A stretch of 64,000 nucleotides of DNA, taken from positions 35,048,435 to 35,112,434 of the forward strand of contig CM026400.1 in NCBI GenBank assembly GCA_014843695.1. The letters run 5' to 3'. Of the stretch, positions 15,774 to 30,593 are shown one piece after another. Position numbers and translations under genes: made by a program. Position 1 is the stretch's first letter, and every line of letters starts with the position of its first letter. Source of the DNA: Archivesica marissinica. Its lineage: Eukaryota; Mollusca; Bivalvia; Venerida; Vesicomyidae. Under the pieces are notes generated by a model. The model had not been told where the DNA came from, searched no databases, and saw nothing but the letters and a program-made list of their open reading frames with translations.

Positions 15774-15965
15774 CTATTATGACACAGACTACATACAATA
15801 TATGCAAAGAAAGCAAACATGGGTCGAGCCACAAGTTCTATTATGACACAGACTACATACAATATATGCAAAGAAAGCAAACATGGGTCGAGCCACAAGT
15901 TCTATTATGACACAGACTACATACAATGTATGCAAAGAAAGCAAACATGGGTCGAACCACAAGTT
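15774..15965. repeat. 64-bp tandem triplication
   Basis: Three copies start at about 15774, 15838 and 15902, each containing TGACACAGACTACATACAAT and GCAAACATGGGTCGA. Divergence is very low, so the expansion is recent. Confidence 0.95.
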
Positions 15966-16212
15966 CTTACAACATTAGAGACGGCTCTTCCCAAATAATG
16001 GTTTAAACACACATAACAGCTATAAACAAGTTCATTTATAGATATTGGTTAAAGTTTTCAACGCTATATATGTTGATTTACGTTTGAGAAAGGGGGAGGG
16101 AGTGAGGGAGGGATGGATGGAGAGGTGGGAGAGAGAGTGCAGGGTGTGCTTAGTAATGCGTTTGGAGTGTGCATATTGGTAAATATGTCGTCGACTGTTA
16201 CCAGGCTACGTG

Positions 16213-16440
16213 TAACGTATGATAGTTTCTCACCAATGCAACCCGGGTTCGATCGTCGGACCGGGAAGTATATGAGATGGTACGGTGGCAGCCAGATCGG
16301 ACAGGTGTGTTTTCTCCAGGTATTCCGGTTTCCTCCCACACGAATAACCACATTTACGCTTCCATCCGTGCCAACGAGAGTGATTAATATAAGTTGTTAA
16401 AACTTGCTTCGCAATCGTTGTAAAATAAATAAAGTTTAAA
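16213..16440 (+). mobile_element. SINE family S3, plus-strand copy
   Basis: Contains the B box (CCCGGGTTCGATC), the GACAGGTGTGTTTTCTCC and CCGGTTTCCTCCCACACG body, and the tail ending CTTGCTTCGCAATCGTTG then AATAAATAAAGTTT. The A-box end is truncated. The overlapping open frames on both strands are by-products. Confidence 0.85.
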
Positions 16441-16630
16441 GTTTAAACTTATTATTATGTGTTCATGCTCAATTGCGAAACATGTTTTACAACATTAGGT
16501 TAATGGCTCTGGAGACCTCGATCCAGATGGAACCCATTCCCAAGAAGGAGAGAAGAATGAAAATATCTAAATGTCTTGTCTAAAAACACAACCAACATGG
16601 TTCTGACGGGGCTTCAGCAACCAATCCCCC
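16441..16630. other. Spacer with a degraded SINE-like fragment
   Basis: A stretch near 16470-16550 (CTCAATTGCGAAACATG, GGAGACCTCGATCCAGATGGAACCC) resembles an S2 tail and body in diverged form. Otherwise I see nothing. Confidence 0.4.
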
Positions 16631-16895
16631 ACCCGCTCGGTCACAGGTCAGACACCATTTCCATTGCAATAGAGGCTTATATTAGACCAGCCAAGGCATG
16701 ACTTATTTATTATAGGTAGTTGAAAGATGATATCGATTCTCAATAAGATTCAGCAACTCACCTCCCCGCTCGATCACAGGTCAGACACCGTTTCCATTGC
16801 AATAAGCCTATATAGGCTTATATTAGATAGGCCAAGGCATGACTCATTTATTATAGGTGGTTGAAAGATGAAATCGATTCTCAATATAAATGAGT
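16631..16895. repeat. 133-bp direct duplication carrying CAGGTCAGACACC termini
   Basis: Two copies offset by 133 bp start CACAGGTCAGACACC, run through CCATTGCAATA and GGCATGACT, and end near CGATTCTCAAT. The start matches the end of the element nested at 9088-9552, so this is probably a terminal fragment of the same family, duplicated in tandem. Confidence 0.7.
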
Positions 16896-16959
16896 CACTG
16901 TCTGCCTTTTTGATATATTGATTGTTGTTCATATGTGAACAAATCACGCGATCAATAGG

Positions 16960-17075
16960 GGTTGGTTCAAATACAGTCGTTTATTGTAAGCTATTAATGT
17001 TTGCCGAGCTGTAATAAGGGTTAATTCAAATGCAGTCGTCTATTGTAAGCTATTGATGCTTGCTGAGCTGTGATT
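16960..17075. repeat. 58-bp direct duplication
   Basis: Two diverged copies of a segment containing GGTTNNTTCAAATNCAGTCG and TATTGTAAGCTATT lie next to each other. Confidence 0.75.
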
Positions 17076-17175
17076 TACGTGTATGTTTGCGCCACCAAAA
17101 GCCTATTACCTTTAAGTTCTCACGATGTTCAATGTATTAGGATACCTGTAGCTACAGACTAAACCCCGGTCATAT

Positions 17176-17403
17176 TATACTAGAGGACATAGAAAACGCA
17201 CACCTACATTATATGAGTATTAGTACATTAAAACGAAATACGAAGGATTTCATCAAAGATGTATCACATCTTTATTACAAAACACAAACTGAACAACTAA
17301 ACACATTTTTAAATGTTTAAAACTATGTATTTATATATATATTATTGTTTTTCATGTAAAACCCAATCACTGGAAGTGTGCGTTTTCTATGTCCTCTAGT
17401 ATA
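17176..17403. mobile_element. 228-bp MITE with 28-bp perfect inverted ends
   Basis: The left end (17176-17203, starting TATACTAGAGGACATAG) and the right end (17376-17403) are exact reverse complements over 28 bp. The interior is AT-rich and shared with 47752-47955. No coding capacity. It is the solitary relative of the element whose right end has become a tandem array at 47.9-49.9 kb. Confidence 0.88.
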
Positions 17404-17521
17404 TATACACAGACTATATGTATATAGAAATGCAGCGCCACCTACATGTACTACTGAACATACATAGTGTTTACAAACACCATGAGACATATCCACGACC
17501 TGCCTACCGTAGGAAACTGAT

Positions 17522-19105
17522 ATGTACCCCATGCAGTCGCCAGTCTCCAAACTACCTGTACCACATACAGTAGCCAGTCTCCAAGCTACCCGTACCCCAT
17601 ACAGTCGCCAGTCTCCAAACTACCCGTACCCCATACAGTCGCCAGTCTCCAAGATACCCGTACCCCATGCAGTCGCTAGTATCCAAACTACCTGTACCCC
17701 ATGCAGTCGCCAGTCTCCAAACTAACTGTACCCCATGCAGTCGCCAGTCTTCAAACTACCTGTACCCCATGCAGTCTCCAAACTAACTGTACCCCATGCA
17801 GTCGCCAGTCTTCAAACTACCTGTACCCAATGCAGTCGTCAGTCTTCAAAATACCTGTACCCCATGCAGTGTCCAGTCTTCAAAATACCTGTACCCCATG
17901 CAGTCGCCAGTCTCCAAAATACATGTACCCCATGCAGTCGCCAGTCTCCAACATACCTGTACCCCATGCAGTCGCTAGTCTCCAAACTACCTGTACCCCA
18001 TGCGCCCGTCTTCAAAATATCTGTACCCCATGCAGCCGCCAGTCTTCAAAATACCTGTGCCCCATGCAGTCGCCAGTCTCCAAACTACCTGTATCTAATG
18101 CAGTCGCCAGTCTTCAAAATACCTGTACCCCATGCAGTCGCCAGTCTTCAAACTACCCGTACCCCATGCAGTCGCCAGTCTCCAAACTACCCGTACCCCA
18201 TGCAGTCGCCAGCCTTCAAAATACCTGTACCCCATGCAGTCGCTAGTCTCCAAACTACCTGTACCCCATGCAGTCGCCAGTCTTCAAACTACCCGTACCC
18301 CATGCAGTCGCCAGTCTCCAAACTACCCGTACCCCATGCAGTCGCCAGCCTTCAAAATACCTGTGCCCCATGCAGTCGTCAGTCTTCAAAATACCTGTAC
18401 CCCATGCAGTCGCCAGTCTTCAAAATACCTGTACCCCATGCAGTCGCCAGTCTCCAAACTACCTGTACCCCATGCAGTCGCCAGTCTCCAAACTACCCGT
18501 ACCCCATGCAGTCGCCAGTCTCCAAACTACCCGTACCCCATGCAGTCGCCAGCCTTCAAAATACCTGTACCCCATGCAGTCGTCAGTCTTCAAAATACCT
18601 GTACCCCATGCAGTCGCCAGTCTTCAAAATACCTGTACCCCATGCAGTCGCCAGTCGCCAAACTACCTGTACCCCATGCAGTCGCTAGTCTTCAAACTAC
18701 CCGTACCCATGCAGTCGCCAGTCTTCAAAATACCTGTACCCCATGCAGTCGCCAGTCTCCAAACTACCCGTACCCCATGCAGTCGCTAGTCTTCAAAATA
18801 GCTGTACCCCATGCAGTCGCCAGTCTCCAAACTACCTGTACCCCATGCAGTCACCAGTCTTCAAAATATCTGTACCCCATGCAGTCGCCAGTCTTCAAAC
18901 TACCTGTATCTAATGCAGTCGCCAGTCTCCAAACTACCTGTACCCTATGCAGTCGCCAGTCTTCAAAATACCTGTACCCCATGCAGTCGCCAGTCTTCAA
19001 ACTACCCGTACCCCATGCAGTCGCTAGTCTCCAAGCTACCCGTACGCCATGCAGTCGCTAGTCTCCAAGCTACCTGTATCTAATGCAGTCACCAGTCTTC
19101 AAAAT
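17522..19105. repeat. 34-bp satellite array, about 46 units
   Basis: Unit: ACCCCATGCAGTCGCCAGTC followed by a TYCAAAMTACCTGT-type segment. Variants alternate between TCTCCAAACTACC and TCTTCAAAATACC. Since 34 is not a multiple of 3 and the unit lacks stops, all three plus frames stay open and give overlapping 173-317-codon frames. They are a by-product. Confidence 0.96.
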
Positions 19106-19198
19106 ACCCTATCTCAATAAAAGATAATCACTTTTGCTAATCCACCGAGTGCAGTTGTTATCCTGGTATTGGGGAGCAATAACACTCAGGGAATGGTA

Positions 19199-22100
19199 GG
19201 TAACTCTATGTAGCAAAGAAGGTAATGCTCTTGGCGAAGTAGGTAATGCTCGGGGCGATGTCGGTAGCGCTCAGTGCGATGTAGTTAACGCTCAGGGCGA
19301 TGTAGGTAACGCTCATGGCGATGTAGGTAACGCTCAGTGCGATGTAGGTAACGCTCATGGCGATGCAGGTAACGCTCAGTGCGATGTAGGTAATGCTCAG
19401 GGCGATGTAGGTAACGCTCAGTGCGATGTAGGTAACGCTCAGTGCGATGTAGGTAATGCTCAGGGCGATGTAAGTAACGCTCAGGGCGATGTAGTTAATG
19501 CTCAGGGCGATGTAGGTAACGCTCATGGCGATGTAGGTAACGCTCAGGGCGATGTAAATAATGCTCAGGGCGATGTAGGTAACGCTCAGTGCGATGTAGG
19601 TAATGCTCAGGGCGATGTAGGTAACGCTCATGGCGATGTAGGTAACGCTCAGGGCGATGTAGGTAATGCTCAGGGCGATGTAGGTAATGCTCAGGTCGAT
19701 GTAGGTAGCACTCAGTGCGATGTAGGTAACGCTCAGAGCGATGTAGGCAATGCTCAGGGCGATGTAGGTAACGCTCAGTGCGATGTAGGTAATGCTCAGG
19801 GCGATGTAGGTAACGCTCATGGCGATGTAGGTAACGCTCAGTGCGATGTAGGTAACGCTCAGTGCGATGTAGGTAATGCTCTGTACGATGTAGGTAATGC
19901 TCAGTGCGATGTAGGTAACGCTCATGGCGATGTAGGTAATGCTCTGTACGATGTAGATAACGCTCAGTACGATGTAGGTAATGCTCTGTACGATGTAGGT
20001 AATGCTCAGTACGATGTAGGTAATGCTCTGTACGATGTAGGTAATGCTCAGTACGATGTAGGTAACGCTCATGGCGATGTAGGTAACGCTCAGTACGATG
20101 TACGTAATGCTCTGTACGATGTAGGTAACGCTCAGTACGATGTAGGTAATGCTCTGTACGATGTAGGTAATGCTCTGTACGATGTGGGTAACGCTCAGTA
20201 CGATGTAGGTAATGCTCAGTACGATGTAGGTAATGCTCAGTGCGATGTACGTAACGCTCAGGGCGATGTAGGTAACGCTCAGTACGATGTAGGTAACGCT
20301 CAGTACGATGTAGGTAACGCTCAGTACGATGTAGGTAATGCTCAGTACGATGTAGGTAATGCTCAGTGCGATGTAGGTAATGCTCTGTACGATGTCGATA
20401 ACGCTCAGTACGATGTAGGTAATGCTCTGTACGATGTAGGTAATGCTCAGTACGATGTAGGTAATGCTCTGTACGATGTAGGTAATGCTCAGTACGATGT
20501 AGGTAACGCTCATGGCGATGTAGGTAACGCTCAGTACGATGTACGTAATGCTCTGTACGATGTAGGTAACGCTCAGTACGATGTAGGTAATGCTCTGTAC
20601 GATGTAGGTAATGCTCTGTACGATGTGGGTAACGCTCAGTACGATGTAGGTAATGCTCAGTACGATGTAGGTAATGCTCAGTGCGATGTACGTAACGCTC
20701 AGGGTGATGTAGGTAACGCTCAGTACGATGTAGGTAATGCTCAGTACGATGTAGGTAATGCTCAGGGCGATGTAGGTAATGCTCAGGGCGATGAAGGTAA
20801 CGCTCATGGCGATGTAGGTAACGTTCAGTACGATGTAGGTAATGCTCTGTACGATGTGGGTAACGCTCAGTACGATGTAGGTAATGCTCATGGCGATGTA
20901 GGTAATGCTCAGTACGATGTCGGTAATGCTCTGTACGATGTAGGTAATGCTCAGTACGATGTAGGTAACGCTCAGGGCGATGTAGGTAATGCTCTGTACG
21001 ATGTAGATAACGCTCATGGCGATGTAGGTAATGCTCAGTACGATGTAGGTAATGCTCTGTACGATGTAGGTAACGCTCATGGCGATGTAGGTAATGCTCA
21101 GTGCGATGTAGGTAATGCTCAGCGCGATGTAGGTAACGCTCAGTACGATGTAGGTAATGCTCAGGGCGATGCAGGTAACGCTCAGTGCGATGTAGGTAGC
21201 GCTCAGTGCGATGTAGGTAACGCTCAGTGCGATGCAGGTAACGCTCAGTGCGATGTAGGTAGCGCTCAGTGCAATGTAGGTAACGCTCAGTGCGATGCAG
21301 GTAACGCTCAGTGCGATGTAGGTAGCGCTCAGTGCGATGCAGGTAATGCTCAGGGCGATGTAGGTAATGCTCAGTGCGATGTAGGTAATGCTCAGTACGA
21401 TGTAGGTAACGCTCAGGGCGATGTAGATAACGCTCATGGCGATGTAGGTAATGCTCAGGGCGATGTAGGTAATGCTCAGTGCGATGTAGGTAATGCTCAG
21501 GGCGATGTATGTAATGCTCAGGGCGATGTAGGTAACGCTCATGGCGATGTAGGTAACGCTCAGGGCGATGTAGGTAATGCTCAGGTCGATGTAGGTAACG
21601 CTCAGGGCGATGTAGGTAATGCTCAGTGCGATGTAGATAATGCTCAGTACGATGTAGGTAATGCTCAGGGCGATGTGGGTAACGCTCAGTGCGATGTAGG
21701 TAACGCTCATGGCGATGTAGGTAGCGCTCAGGGCGATGTAGGTAACGCTCAGTGCGATGTAGGTAATGCTCAGTGCGATGTAGGTAATGCTCAGTGCGAT
21801 GTAGGTAACGCTCTGTGCGATGTAGGTAATGCTCAGTGCGATGTAGGTAACGCTCAGGGCGATGTAGGTAACGCTCAGTGCGATGTAGGTAATGCTCAGT
21901 GCGATGTAGGTAACGCTCATGGCGATGTAGGTAACGCTCATGGCGATGTAGGTAATGCTCAGTGCGATGTAGGTAACGCTCATGGCGATGTAGGTAATGC
22001 TCAGTGCGATGAAGGTAATGCTCAGGGCGATGTAGGTAATGCTCAGTGCGATGTAGGTAATGCTCATGACGATGTAGGTAATGCTCAGTGCGATGTAGGT

Positions 22101-23665
22101 AATGCTCATGACGATGTAGGTAATGCTCAGTGCGATGTAGGTAATGCTCATGACGATGTAGGTAATGCTCAGTGCGATGTAGGTAATGCTCAGGGCGATG
22201 TAGGTAACGCTCATGGCGATGTAGGTAATGCTCATGGCGATGTAGGTAATGCTCAGTGCGATGTAGGTAACGCTCATGACGATGTAGGTAATGCTCAGTG
22301 CGATGTACGTAACGCTCAGGGCGATGTAGGTAACGCTCAGGGCGATGTAGGTAATGCTCAGGGCGATGTAGGTAATGCTCAGGGCGATGTAGGTAATGCT
22401 CAGGGCGATGTAGGTAACGCTCAGGGCGATGTAGGTAATGCTCAGGGCGATGTAGGTAATGCTTAGTGCGATGTAGGTAACGCTCAGTACGATGTAGGTA
22501 ATGATCATGGCGATGTAGGTATCGCTCATGGCGATGTAGGTAACGCTCATGACGATGTAGGTAATGCTCAGTGCGATGTACGTAACGCTCAGGGCGATGT
22601 AGGTAACGCTCAGGGCGATGTAGGTAATGCTCAGGGCGATGTAGGTAATGCTCAGGGCGATGTAGGTAATGCTCAGGGCGATGTAGGTAATGCTCAGGGC
22701 GATGTAGGTAACGCTCAGGGCGATGTAGGTAATGCTCAGGGCGATGTAGGTAATGCTTAGTGCGATGTAGGTAACGCTCAGTACGATGTAGGTAATGCTC
22801 ATGGCGATGTAGGTAACGCTCATGGCGATGTAGGTAACGCTCATGACGATGTAGGTAACGCTCATGACGATGTAGGTAATGCTCAGTGCGATGTACGTAA
22901 CGCTCAGGGCGATGTAGGTAACGCTCAGGGCGATGTAGGTAATGCTCAGGGCGATGTAGGTAATGCTCAGGGCGATGTAGGTAATGCTCAGGGCGATGTA
23001 GGTAACGCTCAGTGCGATGTAGGTAGCGCTCAGTACGATGTAGGTAATGCTCAGGGCGATGTAGATAATGCTCTGGGCGATGTAGGTAATGCTCAGGGCG
23101 ATGTAGGTAACGCTCATGGCGATGTAGGTAATGCTCAGTGCGATGTAGGTAGCGCTCAGTGCGATGTAGGTAACGCTCAGTGCGATGTAGGTAACGCTCA
23201 GTGTGCGATGTAGGTAATGCTCAGGGCGATGTAGGTAACGCTCAATGCGATGTAGGTAATGCTCAGGGCGATGTAGGTAATGCTCAGTGCGATGTAGGTA
23301 ATGCTCAGGACGATGTAGGTAATGCTCAGGGCGATGTATGTAACGCTCAGGGCGATGTAGGTAATGCTCAGGGCGATGTAGGTAACGCTCAGGGCGATGT
23401 AGGTAACGCTCAGGGCGATGTAGGTAATGCTCAGTGCGATGTAGGTAATGCTCTGTGCGATGTAGGTAACGCTCAGTGCGATGTAGGTAACGCTCATGGC
23501 GATGTAGGTAACGCTCAGTGCGATGTAGGTAACGCTCAGTGCGATGTAGGTAACGCTCAGTGCGATGTAGGTAACGCTCAGGGCGATGTAGGTAATGCTC
23601 AGTGCGATGTAGGTAACGCTCAAAGCGTTTTAAGTAACGCTCTGGAGCGAAGTTGGGAACACTCG
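19199..23665. repeat. 21-bp satellite array, about 210 units
   Basis: Unit: GTAAYGCTCAGKGCGATGTAG with a few variable sites (AAC/AAT, CAG/CAT/CTG, GCG/ACG). Multi-unit segments are duplicated at offsets of whole units: 441 bp (20061 against 20502), 273 bp (22305 against 22578) and 315 bp (22578 against 22893). Edge units are degenerate. Because 21 is a multiple of 3, a 1520-codon minus frame of YIALSIT repeats and a 760-codon plus frame of NAQCDVG repeats stay open. Most variable bases change the minus-strand residue, and there is no start context, splice site or non-repeat domain, so I do not call a gene. Confidence 0.95.
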
Positions 23666-23972
23666 AGAGTGGGCATTTAGCAGTCAGTTGGTTAGAAATA
23701 CAGATCTGGGCATATAGCTGTGTGCTATGTGATTTTGCAAAATTAATATACTGGCCACTATTGTTCATGACATAACTAATACTCTTGATAAAGACAGTGA
23801 AGATTGCGACGATATTTTAGACAATATTTTGATAATGTATTCAATTTACCATAACAATACTTCATGATAGAAGGTGGTATGCATGTATAAACCTATTGAG
23901 ACATGCGCAGTACATGTTTCCGCTACATTAATACTATAATTGTGCGTGTCCTGTCATCAGCCCATACATGTA
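23666..23972. other. No gene recognised
   Basis: AT-rich spacer between the 21-bp array and an S1 SINE. Confidence 0.4.
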
Positions 23973-24252
23973 GACGGGTCTGTTGTCCAGTGGTTAACAC
24001 GTTTGACTGCGAATCCAAGCATCCAAGCAGGTTCGATCACACGTCTGATAGGCATACCATTGACAATTGGGACTTTAAACCGAGATCTCGTGTCGGTGCT
24101 TTACATCGTGCAGACCCAGCTGAGAATCCTGAATGCGTCTCTATCTGTATCGTTGCACTATTCTCCAAAAACTAAAATGACTCACATATCTCCTCAGGAG
24201 GCGTCGCTCATATGGACAATGGTAGCGACGATAAATAAACACAAACACACTA
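23973..24252 (+). mobile_element. SINE family S1, near full length
   Basis: tRNA-like head (GTCCAGTGGTTAACACG A box, GGTTCGATCAC B box), the GACTTTAAACCGAGATCTCG body, then CTCCTCAGGAGGCGTCGCTC and a tail ending GCGACGATAAATAAAC. The strand is set by the head-to-tail order. Confidence 0.88.
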
Positions 24253-24562
24253 TATATCTTGGACTAGATTTGAATGATGCTGCATTTTGAAAATAAAATG
24301 TTATTAAAGAAACCGTTTTATAATTACCGGTTGTCACATTCTTTTAATACACGGAAACACGGTTTGGCTTATTATATAGCGCGCACCGTTTTGACCTACT
24401 TTCGCCAAAACGAGACTAACAGGTAACAAACGCAAATATGCATTACTCGTATAGGAATGACACACCCAAGTGTCACATAATCTTGCAATTTACCAGTAGT
24501 TAGACGCAATATATGTTCCTACGAATGTATATGGGTTATATGGTTCAGGGAATTACTTAGTG

Positions 24563-24765
24563 TGCCGTCCAATGTCCCGTGGTACAGTGGTAGAGCGTCT
24601 TATTTGGATTCAAAGGGTCCCGGGTTTGATACTAGTTTGGGGCACATATAGTGTCATTGAGTGAGGCATCTCAGTACTGGTTAGTGACTTTAGTCTGCTA
24701 AGCCTGTCCAAGAAACATGTCAAGGTCCCCACAAGGTGCTTGGCATCAATACAACATACAATGTA
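24563..24765 (+). mobile_element. SINE family S4, copy 1
   Basis: tRNA-like head with an A box (GTGGTACAGTGGTAGAGCG) and a B box (CCCGGGTTTGATAC), then GTGTCATTGAG and a 3' end GTCCCCACAAGGTGCTTGGC. The second copy is at 34474-34688. The 3' end resembles that of the LINE at 24826-26345. Confidence 0.8.
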
Positions 24766-24825
24766 CATAAGTAATTGAATGCATTAGTAACATTTAGGTC
24801 ACACGCACCATATTAACTATATTAA

Positions 24826-26345
24826 CCCATGACATTGGAATGGCCTCCCTCCCCTCAACGAAGGATCACTGCCGGCCCAGTGGAAGTCAGCAAATGTTGC
24901 TCCCATTTACAAAAAAGGGAACAAGTCACACCCCGCCAACTATAGGCATATCTCACTGACATGTGTTCTATGCAAGGTTCTAGAATATATACTTAGTTTC
25001 CTTCTCGATAGTAAAACACTTCACTAACCACAGTATTCTGTACCATTTGCAGCATGGTTTTAGAGAAAAAACGGTCATGCGTGACCCAATTAGTAATGCT
25101 AATCAATGACTTGGTTACCTCTGTCTACAATAAGCATCAGGTAGATCTCATCCTATTAGACTTCAGTAAGGCTTTCGATAAGGTCAATCACGAGAAAGTA
25201 CTACTAAAATGCATGACTATGGAGTCAGAGGTCAAACATTAAGGTGGATTAAGAGTTTTCTAGATAATAGACTCCAGTCAGTTGTCCTTAATGGTATTAG
25301 TTCAGATGCCATTCCTCTGGAGTCCCACAGGGATCCGTACTTGGACCCCTGCTTTTCCTAGCCTACATAAACGACCTCCCACAAAACATCAGTTCCAAAG
25401 TCCGCATCTTTGCAGATGATACTGCAGTCTATCTATCACTGACATCTGCAAATGAATCGGTCACACTCCAAAACGATCTTAAGAGATTAGAAGAGTGGGA
25501 GTTGGAGTGGGACATGGAATTTAACCCCTCCAAATGTCAAGTTATCCACGTCACCAGAAGGAAACATCCTATTCCCAGTCAATATGAACTCCTACTTGAG
25601 TCGGTCACCTCAGCCAAATACCTTGGCGTGGATATCTCAAATAACCTGTCGTGGGACACTCACATAAAAAGGTCAACTAAGAAAGCAAACCAAACATTAG
25701 GATTCCTACGTAGAAACCTCCAGGTCAAATCCGAACCCCTTAAGTCCATGGCTTACCAGACACTAGTGAGACCCCAGCTTGAATATGGCTCCGAGATCTG
25801 GTTGCCCCATACCCAAACATTGATAGACCATATGAATGTGTCCAGCGAAGAGCAACCCGTTGGATAAAGGCTGACTTCTATCGTACCTCTAGTGTTACAG
25901 ACATGTTACATTCCCTAAATCTACGCAGACTAGATCAACGGCGTATTGACAATAGGTTATCCCTTCTGTATAAAATTCATAATGATCTTATTGCTATTCC
26001 CATTGAAAATTACCTAGTTCCCCTCTCCGTCCTGCTCGCCATTGCCATTCCATAAGCTATAGGTTAATTACAGCAACTACAGACTACTACAAGTTTTCCT
26101 TTTTTCCAAGAACAATCTACCATTGGAACCATCTCCCTCCTGACATTGTCCATCTCCCTACCACAGAGCAATTCAATACGACAGTTTGCCATATTGACCA
26201 TGCCAGTCCCTAGTTGTTCTGCGCAGCTGCTTTTAAACTTTTACCACAACTTATTTTCATTACTTTCTTAAATTATGCTTTTAACTATTCATACTTTTAA
26301 CTTCTTTGCGGTTTTTGACGTGCAACATGTCTACATCCCCGCAAG
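24826..26345 (+). pseudogene. 5'-truncated non-LTR retrotransposon, reverse transcriptase remnant
   Basis: Fragments of one reverse transcriptase are spread over shifted frames. From 24860: APIYKKGNKSHPANYRHISL. From 25140: DLILLDFSKAFDKVNHEK. Then GVPQGSVLGPLLFLAYINDL and FADDTAVY, the catalytic FADD box. An open stretch at 25502-25867 holds the thumb-like part (NPSKCQVIHVTR, YLGVDISNNLSWDTHI, RPQLEYGSEIW). The motif order is that of jockey/CR1-like elements; I cannot fix the clade. Several indels and stops break the frame and no endonuclease domain is visible, so it is a dead copy. The 3' end (CCCCGCAAGGGGTTCGACAT) runs into a GATA tail. Confidence 0.88.
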
Positions 26346-26490
26346 GGGTTCGACATTAAAGGAAGATAGATAAAGGTAGATAGATAGATAAAGATAGGTA
26401 GATAAAGTTAGATAGATATGGATAGATAAGGATAGATAGATAGATAGATAGATAGATAAGATAGATAGATAGATAGATAGATTAGTATAA
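26346..26490 (+). repeat. GATA microsatellite tail of the LINE
   Basis: GATA/GGTA-rich run immediately 3' of the LINE end, typical of the simple-repeat tails of such elements. Confidence 0.85.
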
Positions 26491-27391
26491 GATACTATGT
26501 ACAGTCCAGCCCCAGCCTTTACCATTTTTGCTGAGCGGCTGGCCACTGTACCACTCGGGACTGTTTTTGACCTTAGTATGTGGTTATTTTCAACATTCTG
26601 TGTCTCAAATGAGATGTTTATCAACGGTCCCCGACAAGCGCCACCCTGTCATACTCAGTAGTGTGTGCTGGGAGTACCCAGTATATGTGGATGAATACGT
26701 TACTACCCGAAATCATCGTTAGACGAAAGGGGTTTATAGACGAAACTAGTACGTGAATTCGTGTTTACTCTGTAATATTCACTTGTTATCAGTAATTATA
26801 TAAATACGGATAGAATACAGTTACAAAACAAACTACCAACGTAAACAGAGTATGTTGAAGGTAGTATATTGCCAAAAATACGCTAAACCGGTGATTTTAT
26901 AACAAACGGTTTTAATGTTTGTTTACCTGTTTATAAGAATCTGGGTCAAGGCGGTGTCCAAACCGTGTTTCCGTGTATATGATAACCGGAAATGCCAATT
27001 ATGTATTTAATTAAGGCACAACACTATTAAATTATTAATGAAAGACACATTCTATTTGGAGGAGATATATTGGACAGTGTATACATATCATGGTGGTTGC
27101 AAAATACATGTACACATATTAGTGTATTTCGGATAAATAACAAAATCAATTATTCATTTTGTTTATTTGGATATTTGTGATAATTTTGTCGATGTCTTGT
27201 TAATGGCATTATCATATATCATAGTGTGTTGTGATTGTATTCTATGCACAACGCAATTAATAAGCTTAACACAAACAATGGTTATATGTAACTGTTGTAC
27301 CGAGAAAACGTTTGTAGTCGTATGTATACGCATGCGCCCATTGCAATTGTTTACGCATGCGCATGATATTAATTGTCTATTTATATTAATG
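26491..27391. other. Spacer and 3' flank of alpha-tubulin gene B
   Basis: AT-rich. The small frames at 26528-26722 and on the minus strand at 26331-26624 (the latter includes the GATA run) are not supported. The last 225 bp are the likely 3' UTR of gene B. Confidence 0.5.
27162..27167 (-). promoter_or_regulatory. Candidate poly(A) signal of gene B
   Basis: AATAAA on the minus strand about 225 bp after the gene B stop codon. Confidence 0.45.
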
Positions 27392-30270
<2,879 letters not shown>

Positions 30271-30333
30271 TTAAGTGAAATCTCCAACGCAGTTATCCAC
30301 CAATTTCCATTATATACCATGATATCACCAAAT

Positions 30334-30529
30334 GTGCGAAAGGTCCGGAGTTCGAGTTACGCTGGAGTCGTTACGAGTGTGCCCTTAGGCAAGGCATTTA
30401 AATTCCACGTTGCCTCTTCTCTTTCCCTCGTGGCGATGGACTCCGTCATGAATGAGGTCTCTAGAGTGATTACTATAAGTTGAAATAACTTGTTTAGCAA
30501 TCGAGCTCAAATAAATTTGTATAAACCAA
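30334..30529 (+). mobile_element. SINE family S2 upstream of gene B exon 2
   Basis: Runs from the B-box end (TCCGGAGTTCGAGTTACG), through GGCATTTAAATTCCACG and CGTGGCGATGGACTCC, to the tail CAATCGAGCTCAAATAAA. The A-box end is missing. It lies in the expected intron 1 of gene B. Confidence 0.85.
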
Positions 30530-30593
30530 ATGTAGTCTCATTGAAATATAATGGTCGTGCATGTGGTTTGATTTTGTTTGTTTTTTTTGTTGT

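Noticed and set aside
17522..19083. Plus-strand frames of 90-317 codons (MQSPVSKLPVPHAVASL type)
   Set aside because: Same 34-bp satellite read in three rotating frames. No independent coding evidence.
19206..23768. 1520-codon minus-strand frame of YIALSIT repeats
   Set aside because: It is the 21-bp satellite read in one of three stop-free frames. It shifts from YLHRTER to YIALSVT at a small indel, has degenerate edges and no non-repeat domain.
30317..30325. Alternative ATG|GTATAT first exon for gene B near the S2 SINE
   Set aside because: It has no room for a promoter outside the SINE and no supporting context.
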